NCBI RefSeq assembly: GCF_001591605.1
Contig: NZ_BCVF01000002.1
Span: 1-64,000 of the forward strand
DNA length: 64,000 nt
Reading direction: 5' to 3'
Source of the DNA: Bacillus badius NBRC 15713
GTDB lineage: Bacteria > Bacillota > Bacilli > Bacillales > Domibacillaceae
The notes beneath the pieces are model-generated. The model was not told the origin of the DNA. It was given only the letters and a program-made list of their open reading frames with translations, and did no database searches. Below are positions 44,839 through 54,265 of the stretch, piece after piece. Both the position numbers and the translations under genes were made by a program. How positions within the stretch are numbered: position 1 is the first letter of the stretch; the number at the start of each line of letters is the position of its first letter.

Positions 44839-45608
44839 AGCTGTTTATCGTTGGGGCCGGTCCAGGAGCGGCTGATTTAATCACAGTCCGGGGACTTCGT
44901 CTTATTAAGGAAGCAGATGTGATTTTGTATGCGGACTCCCTCGTTAACGAGGACGTGTTTCGGGAAGCAAAGCCGGAAGCGGAGATTTTAAAAACAGCTG
45001 GCATGCATTTGGAGGAAATGGCAGATGTCATGATCAGCCATTTAAAAGCAGGCAAGAAAGTTGTTCGGCTGCATACGGGCGATCCGGCTGTTTACGGGGC
45101 GATCATGGAGCAAATAGCGCTGCTGAAAGAAAAAGGGGCAGAGATTGAAATTGTGCCCGGAGTGAGCTCTGTATTCGCGGCTGCTGCCAGTGCAGGAGCA
45201 GAATTAACAATTCCAGACCTGACACAAACCGTAATTTTAACAAGAGCAGAAGGGCGCACCCCGGTTCCTGAACGGGAAAAGCTGGCTGATTTGGCAAAGC
45301 ATCACTGTACGATTGCTTTTTTCCTCAGTGCCACTCTGACCAAGAAGGTGATGAAAGAGCTGATGGACGCCGGCTGGTCGCCGGAGACACCAGTGGCGGT
45401 TGTTTATAAAGCTACTTGGCCGGATGAGAAAATTGTACGCACCACGGTTGCTAACCTGGATGAAGATATGAGAAAGAACGGCATCCGCAAACAAGCGATG
45501 ATATTAGCCGGCTGGGCACTTGATCCGGCCATTCACGAAAAGGATTTTCGTTCTAAGCTGTATGACAAAGCGTTCACGCACGGCTACCGCCGGGGGGTGA
45601 AATCGTGA
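44835..45608 (+). CDS. cbiF: Cobalt-precorrin-4 C11-methyltransferase CbiF
   Basis: A 257-residue methylase: FIVGAGPGAADLITVRGL, VRLHTGDPAVYGAIMEQ and IVPGVSSVFAAAA. C11 methylation. ATG 44835 overlaps the cbiL stop by 4 bases (ggtgagaaaATGA); longer frames upstream run into cbiL and lack a site. Confidence 0.94.
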   Translation: MKLFIVGAGPGAADLITVRGLRLIKEADVILYADSLVNEDVFREAKPEAEILKTAGMHLEEMADVMISHLKAGKKVVRLHTGDPAVYGAIMEQIALLKEKGAEIEIVPGVSSVFAAAASAGAELTIPDLTQTVILTRAEGRTPVPEREKLADLAKHHCTIAFFLSATLTKKVMKELMDAGWSPETPVAVVYKATWPDEKIVRTTVANLDEDMRKNGIRKQAMILAGWALDPAIHEKDFRSKLYDKAFTHGYRRGVKS

Positions 45609-46732
45609 CCGTCCAAACAGAAACGACCCGGCTGCCGGCAGCAATTGCCGCAGGCGACTATGCAATTGTGTCGATCACCAAGCATGGCACACAGTTAGCC
45701 AGAAACATTCATGCCGTCTTTCCCGGCAGCGATCTGTATTATATGAAAAAGTTTGAGCAGGGCGATGAAAGCGGACGCGGAATTACCTTGTTTGAAGGTT
45801 CTGTCCGTCTGCTGTTGCCCGAGCTGTTTGCTAAATATAAGGGGCTCATCTTGATTATTTCGCTCGGAGCTGTTGTCCGGATGATCGCTCCGATTTTAAA
45901 AGATAAAAAGACGGACCCTGGAGTCGTTGTAGTCGATGATAAGGGAGAGCATGTCATTAGTGTGCTTTCCGGCCACATCGGCGGCGCCAATGAGCTGGCT
46001 CGGGAAGTCGCCGCTCTAATCGGGGCATATCCGGTGGTGACCACCGCATCCGATGTCCAAAAGACGATTCCTGTGGATCTATTCGGCCGCCGCTTCGGCT
46101 GGGTGTGGGAGTCGGACGAGAAGTTAACCCCGGTGAGTGCGGCTGTCGTCAACGAAGAAAAGGTAGCTGTTATACAAGAATCCGGAGAGACAAACTGGTG
46201 GATGTACGATACTCCGATGCCGGAGAATATCCACCTGTTTTCAACAATAAAGGAAGCTCTGGCTGCTGAACCAGCGGCCGCTCTTGTTGTTACTCATCGA
46301 GAGCTTGAAAAAGCGGAAGAGGCTATCCTGGCGAATGGTGTGCTATTCCGTCCCAAAGTGATCGTGCTTGGTATGGGCTGCAACCGCGGCACGTCAGCGG
46401 AGGAGATTGAGCAAGTGATTGCAGAGACATTGAACGAGTTAAAGATAAGCATGAAAAGTGTCAAGGCGATCGCAACGATTGACTTGAAAAAAGATGAAGA
46501 GGGACTGCTTGAAACCGCACAAAAATACCGCTGGGATTTTGTTTATTACGGGCCGGATGAGCTGAACCAAAAAGAAATCACCCAGCCTTCAGAAACAGTG
46601 TATAAATTCACCGGCGCTTACGGGGTGAGCGAGCCGGCTGCTATGCTCTGCAGCGGGAGTAATGAGTTGTTGCTGGCGAAGAAAAAATCGGGAAATGTCA
46701 CCATCTCAGTTGGATTGATTTCCTATTCATAA
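45605..46732 (+). CDS. cbiG: Cobalt-precorrin-5A hydrolase CbiG
   Basis: A 375-residue protein with the N-, mid- and C-terminal CbiG regions: YAIVSITKHGTQLARNI, LIISLGAVVRMIAPILKDK, VISVLSGHIGGANELAREVA and, in the last third, VLGMGCNRGTSAEEI. It opens the delta-lactone with loss of acetaldehyde. GTG 45605 overlaps cbiF by 4 bases. Confidence 0.93.
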   Translation: MTVQTETTRLPAAIAAGDYAIVSITKHGTQLARNIHAVFPGSDLYYMKKFEQGDESGRGITLFEGSVRLLLPELFAKYKGLILIISLGAVVRMIAPILKDKKTDPGVVVVDDKGEHVISVLSGHIGGANELAREVAALIGAYPVVTTASDVQKTIPVDLFGRRFGWVWESDEKLTPVSAAVVNEEKVAVIQESGETNWWMYDTPMPENIHLFSTIKEALAAEPAAALVVTHRELEKAEEAILANGVLFRPKVIVLGMGCNRGTSAEEIEQVIAETLNELKISMKSVKAIATIDLKKDEEGLLETAQKYRWDFVYYGPDELNQKEITQPSETVYKFTGAYGVSEPAAMLCSGSNELLLAKKKSGNVTISVGLISYS

Positions 46733-46744
46733 GGAGGAAGAAGG

Positions 46745-48160
46745 ATGGGACAAAGACGAATCATGATTGCCGGGACAAGCAGCGGTGCAGGAAAAACGAC
46801 CGTGACGCTGGGCTTGATGGCCGCTTTTCATGCGCGGGGACGCATCGTGCAAGGGTTTAAGTGCGGGCCCGACTATATCGATCCTGCTTACCATACAGCT
46901 GTGACTGGCAGGACGTCCCGAAACCTTGACAGTTGGATGCTGGATAGGCAAACAGTAAAAGAAGTTTATGTGAGAGGGGCAGCGGGGGCAGAAATTTCTA
47001 TCATGGAAGGGGTTATGGGCTATTTCGACGGCCGCGACCCGCTCACCGATGAAGGAAGCTCGGCTGATATTAGCCGTCTGCTTGATTGTCCTGTCTTGCT
47101 GGTTGTCAACTGTGCCAGTATGGCACGCAGTGCAGCGGCCATCGTCAAGGGATTTCAACTGATGGATGCGGGAAGCAAGATAGCCGGTGTAATTGCTAAC
47201 CGGGTCGGAAGCGAGAGCCACTATCAGCTCGTGAAGGCGGCTATTGAGCAAGAATGCGGGCTCCCGGTGGTCGGTTACTTAAAGAAAAACATGGAGGCAG
47301 CGATTCCGGAGCGCCATCTTGGCCTCCTGCCGTCTGTCGAACGGGGAGAATTGGACCCGCTTTTTCAGACGCTTGGCGAGCTCGTTTCCGCTGCGTTTGA
47401 TCTGGACGAAATTTGGAAAATAGCAGAAGCACCCGCTATAGAAGAGGCCGCTTCCTCGTTGTTCGCAAAGAAAAAACCGGCAACTGTGAAAATAGCTGTT
47501 GCCCGGGATGCAGCATTTAATTTTTATTACAAAGAAAACCTCGAACTGCTGGAGGCAACCGGCGCTGAGCTTTCCTTTTTCTCGCCGCTTGCTGATGAAC
47601 CGGTTCCACAGGACGCCGCGGGCTTGTATATCGGCGGCGGCTTTCCGGAAGAGTTTGCTGCCCGCCTGACTGAGAATGAACAAGCAAGAAATTCTATTCG
47701 GCTGGCTGCTGAAAGCGGGATGCCGGTGCTTGCCGAGTGCGGAGGCTTCATGTATTTAACACAATCGATTGAAGATACGGCCGGTCGCGTGTATCCGATG
47801 GCTGGAGTGATCCCGGGGAGGACAAAGATGCAGAAGCGGCTGGCGGCGCTTGGCTATCGGGAATTGACAGGTCTGCGGCCCAATTTTCTTTTGCCGGCTG
47901 GTGAAAAGGCGCGCGGCCATGAATTTCATTATTCAACGTTTTTATCTGACAATCCGCCACCGGCAATCTGGCAAGCTTCAGGAAGAAAGGGAACAAAAGA
48001 AGAAGGCTGCCTGCTTCATCATGTAGCCGCCAGCTATATTCACTTTCATTTTGCCTCTTCACCAGAAATGGCTGCCCGGTTTGTTGCAGCGTGTGAAAAG
48101 TATAAAGAGAACCTGCAGGTAATGGGGAGGGAAGACTATGCTTTATCCGGTGATGCTTAA
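46745..48160 (+). CDS. cbiA: Cobyrinate a,c-diamide synthase CbiA
   Basis: A 471-residue glutamine-dependent amidase. The N-terminal P-loop is IAGTSSGAGKTTVTLGL and the GATase part has VLAECGGFMYLTQSIED with the nucleophile Cys, preceded by YIGGGFPEEFA and ending FHFASSPEMAARF. It amidates the a and c side chains. ATG 46745 after aaggaggaagg, 13 bases after cbiG. Confidence 0.94.
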   Translation: MGQRRIMIAGTSSGAGKTTVTLGLMAAFHARGRIVQGFKCGPDYIDPAYHTAVTGRTSRNLDSWMLDRQTVKEVYVRGAAGAEISIMEGVMGYFDGRDPLTDEGSSADISRLLDCPVLLVVNCASMARSAAAIVKGFQLMDAGSKIAGVIANRVGSESHYQLVKAAIEQECGLPVVGYLKKNMEAAIPERHLGLLPSVERGELDPLFQTLGELVSAAFDLDEIWKIAEAPAIEEAASSLFAKKKPATVKIAVARDAAFNFYYKENLELLEATGAELSFFSPLADEPVPQDAAGLYIGGGFPEEFAARLTENEQARNSIRLAAESGMPVLAECGGFMYLTQSIEDTAGRVYPMAGVIPGRTKMQKRLAALGYRELTGLRPNFLLPAGEKARGHEFHYSTFLSDNPPPAIWQASGRKGTKEEGCLLHHVAASYIHFHFASSPEMAARFVAACEKYKENLQVMGREDYALSGDA

Positions 48161-48776
48161 CATTGCCGGCCAAAAAGCAGTCGTGGTCGGCGGCGGGGCT
48201 GTAGCCGTCCGCAAAGCCCGTTCTTTAATCGACGCAGGGGCGGTTGTGAAAGTAATCAGCCCAGAAGTATCAGAAGCAATGAACGAACTGCTCAGCGGCA
48301 GCACGATCAGCTGGCAAAAGAAAGAATTTGCCCCCGCTGACATAAAAGATGCTTTTCTTGTTATTGCTGCTACCAACAGCCGGGAAACAAATGAGCTGGT
48401 TCAGCAAAGCGCTTCTCCTTGCCAGCTCATCAATTTGACCGATGATCCGCAAGGGAGCCGTTTTATTGTTCCTGCTTCTTTTCAGCGAGATAAGCTGTGT
48501 ATAGCAGTGAGCACGCATGGGGCAAGCCCGGCGTTAAGCAAGCGGATCATCCGGGAGCTCAAGGAGCAATTCAATGATGCCGATGTTGCGTATATAGCGT
48601 TTTTAGAAAAGTGCCGGACGGTGATTAAGCAATCGCTGCCCGCTTCAGAAATGAGACAAGTGCTGTTAAAGCAACTGGCCAGTCCCGGATTTGAAAAACA
48701 AGTGAAGGCAGCCTCTTCTATTGAAAGAGAGCAGCTGCTTACGGAGATGTTAACCGATTGGAGGGAGAAGCAATGA
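48138..48776 (+). CDS. sirC: Precorrin-2 dehydrogenase (SirC/CysG N-domain type)
   Basis: A 212-residue NAD-dependent enzyme: VVVGGGAVAVRKARSLIDAG Rossmann motif, VIAATNSRETNELVQQ, and STHGASPALSKRIIREL. It oxidises precorrin-2 to sirohydrochlorin, which CbiX then takes. It overlaps cbiA by 23 bases. No ferrochelatase domain is attached, so cobalt or iron insertion must be separate. Confidence 0.93.
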   Translation: MLYPVMLNIAGQKAVVVGGGAVAVRKARSLIDAGAVVKVISPEVSEAMNELLSGSTISWQKKEFAPADIKDAFLVIAATNSRETNELVQQSASPCQLINLTDDPQGSRFIVPASFQRDKLCIAVSTHGASPALSKRIIRELKEQFNDADVAYIAFLEKCRTVIKQSLPASEMRQVLLKQLASPGFEKQVKAASSIEREQLLTEMLTDWREKQ

Positions 48777-49549
48777 ACATAGGAAAAGTGTTTTTAGTCG
48801 GTGCGGGGCCGGGCGATCCGAAATTGATAACAGTCAAAGGCATGGAATGTCTTCAGGCAGCCGATGTGATCGCGTATGACCGGCTTGTCAATAAAGAATT
48901 GCTCACTTATGCGAAAAAAGGCGCTGAGTTGATTTTCTGCGGCAAGCTGCCAGGCAAACATGCCCTGATTCAGGAGCAGATTAACCAGCTTCTCGTGGAA
49001 AAAGCGGAGCAGGGCTTGACTGTTGTCCGTTTAAAAGGCGGCGATCCATGCGTATTTGGCCGGGTGGGAGAAGAAGCGGAGGAACTGGCCGTACGCGGGA
49101 TTCCGTTTGAAATGATTCCCGGAATCACCGCAGGGATTGCTGCCCCCGCCTATGCTGGCATCCCAGTGACCCATCGTGACCATGCTTCCAGCTTTGCTAT
49201 TGTCACGGCACATGGACGGGAGGAGAAGGGAAAAGATCATCTTAACTGGCCTGCTCTTGCTCAGGGGATTGATACGATCGCTTTTTACATGGGGGTTGGG
49301 AATTTGCCGCATATTTGTACTCAGTTGATCCGTTACGGCAAAAAGCCCTCCACACCAGCTGCTCTGATTGAATGGGGAACGACCGATCAGCAGCGGACAG
49401 TGACTGGAGAGCTGGCGACGATAGAACAAATAGCGAAAGATCATCAAATAAAGAATCCGGCTATTGTCCTTATTGGCGAGGTCGTTCAACTTCGGGAAAA
49501 AATTAAATGGTTTGAGGCTGAAAAGCGGAAGCAGCCGATGAGCTTATAA
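48773..49549 (+). CDS. cobA: Uroporphyrinogen-III C-methyltransferase CobA
   Basis: A 258-residue [43 protein letters not shown] and IPGITAGIAAPAYAGIPVTH. Makes precorrin-2 with two SAM-dependent methylations. ATG 48773 overlaps the preceding stop (ATGA). With the dehydrogenase it feeds both siroheme and cobalamin routes. Confidence 0.95.
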   Translation: MNIGKVFLVGAGPGDPKLITVKGMECLQAADVIAYDRLVNKELLTYAKKGAELIFCGKLPGKHALIQEQINQLLVEKAEQGLTVVRLKGGDPCVFGRVGEEAEELAVRGIPFEMIPGITAGIAAPAYAGIPVTHRDHASSFAIVTAHGREEKGKDHLNWPALAQGIDTIAFYMGVGNLPHICTQLIRYGKKPSTPAALIEWGTTDQQRTVTGELATIEQIAKDHQIKNPAIVLIGEVVQLREKIKWFEAEKRKQPMSL

Positions 49550-49582
49550 GTTTGAAAACTTTTAGTTGGAAGGTGACTATGT

Positions 49583-50335
49583 ATGCGCAATAGGAACAAA
49601 TTAGCGGTAATCACGATCGCGTTTGTATGCTACTTTTGGATAAATTCGATTCAGCCGGCCGCTGCGATGCACATTATGGAAGGGTTTCTTCCGTTAAAGT
49701 GGGCCATTTTCTGGTGGGTTCTTGTTCTGCCATTTCTCGCTGCCGGCCTGAGGTCTATTCAAAAAACGATCAAGGAGCACCCTGAAACAAAAATGATGCT
49801 CGGTCTTGCCGGAGCCTTTACATTTGTACTCTCCGCTTTAAAAATTCCATCTGTAACTGGCAGCAGCTCGCATCCGACCGGGGTAGGACTTGGCACCGTG
49901 TTATTTGGTCCATTGGCGATGACAGTTCTCGGAACCATCGTTTTGCTGTTTCAAGCGCTTCTGCTTGCCCATGGCGGGATCACCACGCTTGGAGCCAATG
50001 CTTTTTCCATGGCTGTGGCCGGCCCGTTGATTACTTATGCGGTTTATAAAGGGTGCAGAAAAATGAATATTGGCTTTACCGCAGCTGTTTTTCTAGCGGC
50101 TTTCCTAGGAGATTTAAGTACATATACGCTGACCTCCTTGCAGCTGGCACTCGCTTTTCCAGCTGAGATCGGAGGAGTTTTGGCTTCATTTATGAAGTTT
50201 GCTGGTATCTTCTCCTTGACACAAGTGTCGCTGGCGCTGTGTGAGGGCATCTTAACGGTGATTGTGATGAATTGGCTGCTAAAGTATAACACAAACGAAT
50301 TAAAACAATTGAGCATTGTAGAGAAGGGAGCATAA
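49583..50335 (+). CDS. cbiM: Cobalt ECF transporter component CbiM
   Basis: A 250-residue membrane protein. The first 28 residues are a signal peptide ending in PAAAM; the mature form would start MHIMEGFLP, the N-terminal metal-binding motif essential in Cbi[19 protein letters not shown] and [21 protein letters not shown] are signatures. It is the substrate-specific S component for Co2+. ATG 49583 after ggaaggtgac. Confidence 0.95.
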   Translation: MRNRNKLAVITIAFVCYFWINSIQPAAAMHIMEGFLPLKWAIFWWVLVLPFLAAGLRSIQKTIKEHPETKMMLGLAGAFTFVLSALKIPSVTGSSSHPTGVGLGTVLFGPLAMTVLGTIVLLFQALLLAHGGITTLGANAFSMAVAGPLITYAVYKGCRKMNIGFTAAVFLAAFLGDLSTYTLTSLQLALAFPAEIGGVLASFMKFAGIFSLTQVSLALCEGILTVIVMNWLLKYNTNELKQLSIVEKGA

Positions 50336-50338
50336 GCG

Positions 50339-50632
50339 GTGAAAAATCTTCTTTTATTGATATTGGTCGTTCTTTTGGCTGTAGTGCCGCTTATCTTCAA
50401 CCGGGCGGCTGAATTTAATGGAGCGGATGGCGAAGCAGAAGAAGCGATTACAGAAATCAACCCTGACTATACCCCTTGGTTTGATGCTCTGTGGGAACCT
50501 CCGAGCGGTGAAGTAGAGAGCCTGCTTTTCGTTTTGCAGGCGGCAATTGGCGCTTTATTTATTGGTTATTTCATCGGTTCCAGCCGAATGAAAAGAAAAA
50601 TGGAAGAAAAAGCGGCTGAACATCCGCAATGA
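50339..50632 (+). CDS. cbiN: Cobalt transporter accessory CbiN
   Basis: A 97-residue protein with two membrane helices flanking an extracellular loop: LLLLILVVLLAVVPLIFN, then FNGADGEAEEAI and YTPWFDALWEPPSGEVESLL. CbiN is needed with CbiM for cobalt uptake. GTG 50339, 3 bases after cbiM, with gaagggagc as site. Confidence 0.93.
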   Translation: MKNLLLLILVVLLAVVPLIFNRAAEFNGADGEAEEAITEINPDYTPWFDALWEPPSGEVESLLFVLQAAIGALFIGYFIGSSRMKRKMEEKAAEHPQ

Positions 50633-51405
50633 AGGCAATTGATTATTACGCCCATCATAATCGCCTCGCAGATTGGCATCCGGTGGAAAAAGCAATCTTT
50701 GCTTTTTCCCATTTGTTTTTGGTCCTGCTTTTGAAAAGCCCTGCGGTTTCAGCTTTCGTTTTTTTGACAATGAGCTTGGCGGCGGTAGCGGTGGCAGGGA
50801 TTCCTTGGCGCCGCTATCTCGCTTTATTGAGCTTGCCGCTCGTTTTTTTATTAATCAGCATAGTTCCTCTTGCGGTATCTGTTGCCCCGGCCGGCACAGT
50901 TCCGGCTAGTCTTCTTCAAAGCGGGGACATCTTTGGCTGGCAGGCTTATATTGCTGCTGCAGGAGCCAGGCAAGCGTTTGTCTTATGTTTGTCTGCTTAT
51001 GCCGGGGTGAGCTGTATGTATTTCTTTATTTTAACAACGCCGTTTTCGGGAGTAGCCTTTGCTCTGCGTCATTTGCGTGTACCGCAAGTATTCATTGAAC
51101 TCACAGCTGTGACTTACCGGTTTATCTTCGTATTAGTAGTGAAGGCGGAAGAAACCTATAAAGCGCAAAAGTCACGGGCCGGTTATCGCGGCTGGCGTTC
51201 GTCTCTCCAGTCGTTATCGAGCTTAACGGCTAATTTATTTATACAAACGATGAGAGAGGCCAGAGCGGTGCAATTAGCAGTAGATGCCCGCGGAGGTGCT
51301 GAAATGGCGCAAAGGACAAGCAATGGCTACCGGCTGCGTCCATATGCATGGGCGGCTGCCTTCATCTTGTTGTCTTTATCCTTCAGCATCGGCCTGATTT
51401 TCTAA
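50629..51405 (+). CDS. cbiQ: ECF transporter T component CbiQ
   Basis: A 258-residue membrane protein with about six helices. The coupling motif QSRAGYRG-like KSRAGYRGWRSS and the second, REARAVQLAVDARGG, contact the ATPase. Overlaps cbiN by 4 bases. Confidence 0.92.
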   Translation: MKAIDYYAHHNRLADWHPVEKAIFAFSHLFLVLLLKSPAVSAFVFLTMSLAAVAVAGIPWRRYLALLSLPLVFLLISIVPLAVSVAPAGTVPASLLQSGDIFGWQAYIAAAGARQAFVLCLSAYAGVSCMYFFILTTPFSGVAFALRHLRVPQVFIELTAVTYRFIFVLVVKAEETYKAQKSRAGYRGWRSSLQSLSSLTANLFIQTMREARAVQLAVDARGGAEMAQRTSNGYRLRPYAWAAAFILLSLSFSIGLIF

Positions 51406-51421
51406 CAAGGGAAGGAATCCA

Positions 51422-52288
51422 ATGATTGAATTAAAAAACGTTAGTTATCACTATACAGACGGAACAAAAGCATTAAACGACGTGTCGCTTGCGATTACTC
51501 CCGGAAGAAAGATTGCTGTTCTTGGAAACAATGGAGCAGGAAAATCAACGCTGTTTCTCCATATGAATGGATTGCTTCAGCCGGCAGAAGGTCAGCTTTT
51601 GTTTAACGGCACCCCAGTTGCTTACAAGCGGCGGCAGCTGCAAGAATTGCGCAGGGCGGTCGGCATCGTTTTTCAGCATCCCGATACCCAGCTTTTCTCC
51701 CCAACTGTTCGTGAAGATGTGCTGTATGGCCCCAATAACCTGGGGTGGTCCCAAGCGCGTGCCGAGCAGGCAGCATTGGAGGCGATGGAGAAAACCGGCG
51801 TGCTGGAATTTCAGTATAAGCCGCCGCATTTTTTAAGCCTCGGGCAGAAAAAGCGGGCAGCTATTGCCAGTGTAGTAGCTATGCAGCCCAAACTTCTTAT
51901 TCTTGATGAGCCAACAGCCGGGCTTGATCCTTACTATGCCCGGAAAATTATGCAGCTTTTAAATGAATTGCATAATGAAGAAACGACGGTTATGCTTTCG
52001 ACTCATGACGTGAACTTTGCTTACGAATGGGCCGATGAAATATTAATTTTGCAAAGCGGAGGAGTTCGGGCATTTGCCGGTGCGGAGGAGCTGTTTCATG
52101 ACCAAGCGCTGTTGGCAGACTGCCATTTAGAGCAGCCGTGGATGATGGAAGTATTTGCGGCCTTGCAAGCGAAGTCAGGACAAAAAATAAAAAAAGTTCC
52201 GAAATCCAAGCAGGAGCTACTGACATGGATAGAAGAAGAACTGCAGCAAACTAGAGAAATGGTCACAGAACGCATGCTTTTGAAATAA
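51422..52288 (+). CDS. cbiO: ECF transporter ATPase CbiO
   Basis: A 288-residue ABC ATPase: Walker A LGNNGAGKSTLFLHMNG, Q-loop VFQHPDTQLFSPTV, signature LSLGQKKRAAIAS, Walker B LLILDEPTAGLDP and H-loop STHDVNFAYEW. Powers cobalt uptake with CbiMNQ. Last gene of the operon; I see no strong terminator directly after it. Confidence 0.95.
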   Translation: MIELKNVSYHYTDGTKALNDVSLAITPGRKIAVLGNNGAGKSTLFLHMNGLLQPAEGQLLFNGTPVAYKRRQLQELRRAVGIVFQHPDTQLFSPTVREDVLYGPNNLGWSQARAEQAALEAMEKTGVLEFQYKPPHFLSLGQKKRAAIASVVAMQPKLLILDEPTAGLDPYYARKIMQLLNELHNEETTVMLSTHDVNFAYEWADEILILQSGGVRAFAGAEELFHDQALLADCHLEQPWMMEVFAALQAKSGQKIKKVPKSKQELLTWIEEELQQTREMVTERMLLK

Positions 52289-52459
52289 AAGATAGGCATT
52301 TTTTGTAGGAATAAATGACTGTTGATCCATAAAAAGGTACCCGTTCAGCAAGTAAATTGATATGATAAAGAAAAGTGTCTTTCTTTTGAAAAAATCATAA
52401 AATATAGCATAAAAGGAATTTTTTATTTTATGTTGGACTATGTTGAGGAGGTCATTGGC

Positions 52460-52732
52460 ATGCAGAAGTACAGAAAGCGAAATACGACTGCTTTTACGGT
52501 ACTGGCATATTTTACGTTTGTTGCGGGTGTTCTTTTATTTAGTATTGGTCTTTATAACGCTGATATGGAGCTGAATGAAAAAGGATACTATATCGCCGTT
52601 ATGATTTTAGTAGCCGTTGGGGCGATTTTGACGCAGAAAGTAACAAGAGACAATGCAGAAGACAATGAAATTATTGCAGAGCAGGAAAGAGAACGGCAGC
52701 AGGGTTTGTCTATATCGAAAAAAGTGGATTAA
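52460..52732 (+). CDS. YiaAB-type two-helix membrane protein
   Basis: A 90-residue protein with two membrane helices (about residues 10-32 and 39-60) in the YiaA/YiaB pattern: FTVLAYFTFVAGVLLFSIGL and GYYIAVMILVAVGAILTQK, then an acidic tail. ATG 52460 follows gaggagg by 8 bases. Function unknown in this family. Confidence 0.75.
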   Translation: MQKYRKRNTTAFTVLAYFTFVAGVLLFSIGLYNADMELNEKGYYIAVMILVAVGAILTQKVTRDNAEDNEIIAEQERERQQGLSISKKVD

Positions 52733-52766
52733 CCCAGTCTTTCAAGCATTATCTGATAGGAAATGA

Positions 52767-52810
52767 GTGAAAAAGCATGGAAAAGTCAAATCTTTTCCAT
52801 GCTTTTTCAC
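52767..52810 (+). terminator. Strong terminator hairpin
   Basis: gtgaaaaagcatggaaaag / cttttccatgctttttcac, a perfect 19-base stem with loop tcaaat; ends the YiaAB transcript and, by position, any read-through from cbiO. Confidence 0.85.
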
Positions 52811-52938
52811 GTGCCTCTATGTTCGATTAAAAAGCAACGACCTTCTGTAAAATATTTCTCCGGATATGCTCTAAACAATAAAGGGGACAATAAAACTATC
52901 TTGTTAGAGGCACTTTATAAACAAAGGATGGTAGCTCA

Positions 52939-53082
52939 ATGGACCAGACATGCTTTTATTGCGATGAGGATTTAACACAGAAGCGGACGCATTACATTTC
53001 TTTTTTTCACGAAAACCAAGAACGTGAAGAGACGATGTGTGAGTACTGTTATTCAGAATGGCTCCAAGGAATCAAAGGATAG
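52939..53082 (+). CDS. Tiny zinc-ribbon protein
   Basis: 47 codons from ATG 52939 (aaaggatgg upstream): TCFYCDEDLTQKRTHY and METCEYC-like TMCEYCYSEWLQG give two CxxC pairs spaced for one zinc. Probably a real small protein; role unknown, maybe a regulator or chaperone partner. Confidence 0.6.
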   Translation: MDQTCFYCDEDLTQKRTHYISFFHENQEREETMCEYCYSEWLQGIKG

Positions 53083-53125
53083 GAAATCAGGCTGACCGGT
53101 TTCTTTACGGCCAGCCTGTGCTGCA

Positions 53126-53581
53126 TTAGATCAGTCTCATTTGAGCTTGTATCGTGCCTAAGTGCATGCCTTCGTGGAACAACAGGAAATTCAGCAGGTC
53201 GTCAATTGTTTCGAGCTTCAAGGGCCCAATAGCAATCTCATTTGCCGGCTGTTGTGACAGGCGGCCTTCCAGGTGCTGCTGCAGGCGTGTGTGCTGTTCC
53301 GTAAGCAGTTCAATAATTTCTTCTTTTGAAGGGGCAGCATCCGGCCAGTCCGAAGGTTTTGTGCCGGGGCTGAAAAAAGGCGCATATTCGTGGATCTTTG
53401 TTTCTAAATCAGGTGCAGCAATCGTCATTAATGACTCCATGACAAGATAAATATGTCCGGCATTCCATCTAATAGTATTGGAAAAACCTTCAGGCTGCTC
53501 GTCCCATTTGCTTTCATCAATTTTTTCCAATGTGTTCACCGTGGCGGTGCGTGCAAAGTTTAATCGTTCCCAAATAGCCAT
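53126..53581 (-). CDS. DinB-family protein
   Basis: A 151-residue DinB/YfiT-type four-helix protein. The metal histidines appear in RWNAGHIYLVMESL and LLFHEGMHLGTIQ. ATG 53581 is 7 bases after ggagg; the ATG 6 bases earlier is too close. Function unknown. Confidence 0.83.
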   Translation of the reverse strand: MAIWERLNFARTATVNTLEKIDESKWDEQPEGFSNTIRWNAGHIYLVMESLMTIAAPDLETKIHEYAPFFSPGTKPSDWPDAAPSKEEIIELLTEQHTRLQQHLEGRLSQQPANEIAIGPLKLETIDDLLNFLLFHEGMHLGTIQAQMRLI

Positions 53582-53686
53582 AACCATTCCTCCATTTATA
53601 TATTCTCTTTTATATTATAAGACAAAAATGGAAAAAAGCCCGTCTCAAAGATTCCTGCGTGAAAAGAAAAATAAAACAAAAAAAGC

Positions 53687-53728
53687 ACTTCGCCTTGTTA
53701 ACCCTCTCTTTAACAAGGCGAAGTGCAG
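53687..53728 (-). terminator. Terminator after csbD (minus strand)
   Basis: gcacttcgccttgttaa / ttaacaaggcgaagtgc; on the minus strand the stem is followed by ttttttt, so it ends the csbD transcript. Confidence 0.85.
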
Positions 53729-53778
53729 TGTATTAATTTTCAGGCTGTTCTTTTCTTTTGACGCTCACTATCTAATCA

Positions 53779-53961
53779 TTAATCGCTCAGCTTATCTTTT
53801 GCTTTCCCGACACTTTCTTGAAATTTCCCTTTTAGCTGATCAGCCTTTCCTTCAGTTCTGGTGCGTTCGTCATTTGTCATGTTGCCCCAAGTTTCCTTTG
53901 CTTCTCCTTTCATTTTATTTCCCATTCCTTTTAATTTGTCCTCCATGCCATGATCTTTCAT
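53779..53961 (-). CDS. csbD: CsbD-family stress protein
   Basis: A 60-residue, highly charged, low-complexity protein (MEDKLKGMGNKMKGEAKETW and KADQLKGKFQESVGKAKDKL) of the CsbD/YjbJ family, a general-stress marker of unknown mechanism. ATG 53961 follows ggaggttttaca. A sigma-B promoter lies upstream. Confidence 0.9.
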   Translation of the reverse strand: MKDHGMEDKLKGMGNKMKGEAKETWGNMTNDERTRTEGKADQLKGKFQESVGKAKDKLSD

Positions 53962-54012
53962 TGTAAAACCTCCTATAGCGTAATAAATGTTAAATGAAGT
54001 AATAGTTATTTC

Positions 54013-54037
54013 ATACCCTTTGTGAAGCCATCCAAAC
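54013..54037 (-). promoter_or_regulatory. Sigma-B promoter of csbD
   Basis: Minus strand GTTTGG (54037-54032), 13-base spacer, GGGTAT (54018-54013), close to the sigma-B consensus GTTTAA-N12-15-GGGTAT, 50 bases upstream of the csbD start. Confidence 0.75.
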
Positions 54038-54265
54038 ATACGGTTTGTTTATGTAAAAAAATACCAAATAAAGAAGTGGTATCCTTGAAAAAATTTATTT
54101 AGTGTAGGAAGATAAATAGGTATGCGGAACATTTTGCTCGATAGCACAAGGATGAGCAGCAATCCATCATTCGCTTAGCAAGCTGCCTAACCATTTGAAA
54201 GAATATTCGAACAATATTTTCTGGGAAATGATAAATATAAAAAATGATATAGAGGGAGTGAAAAG

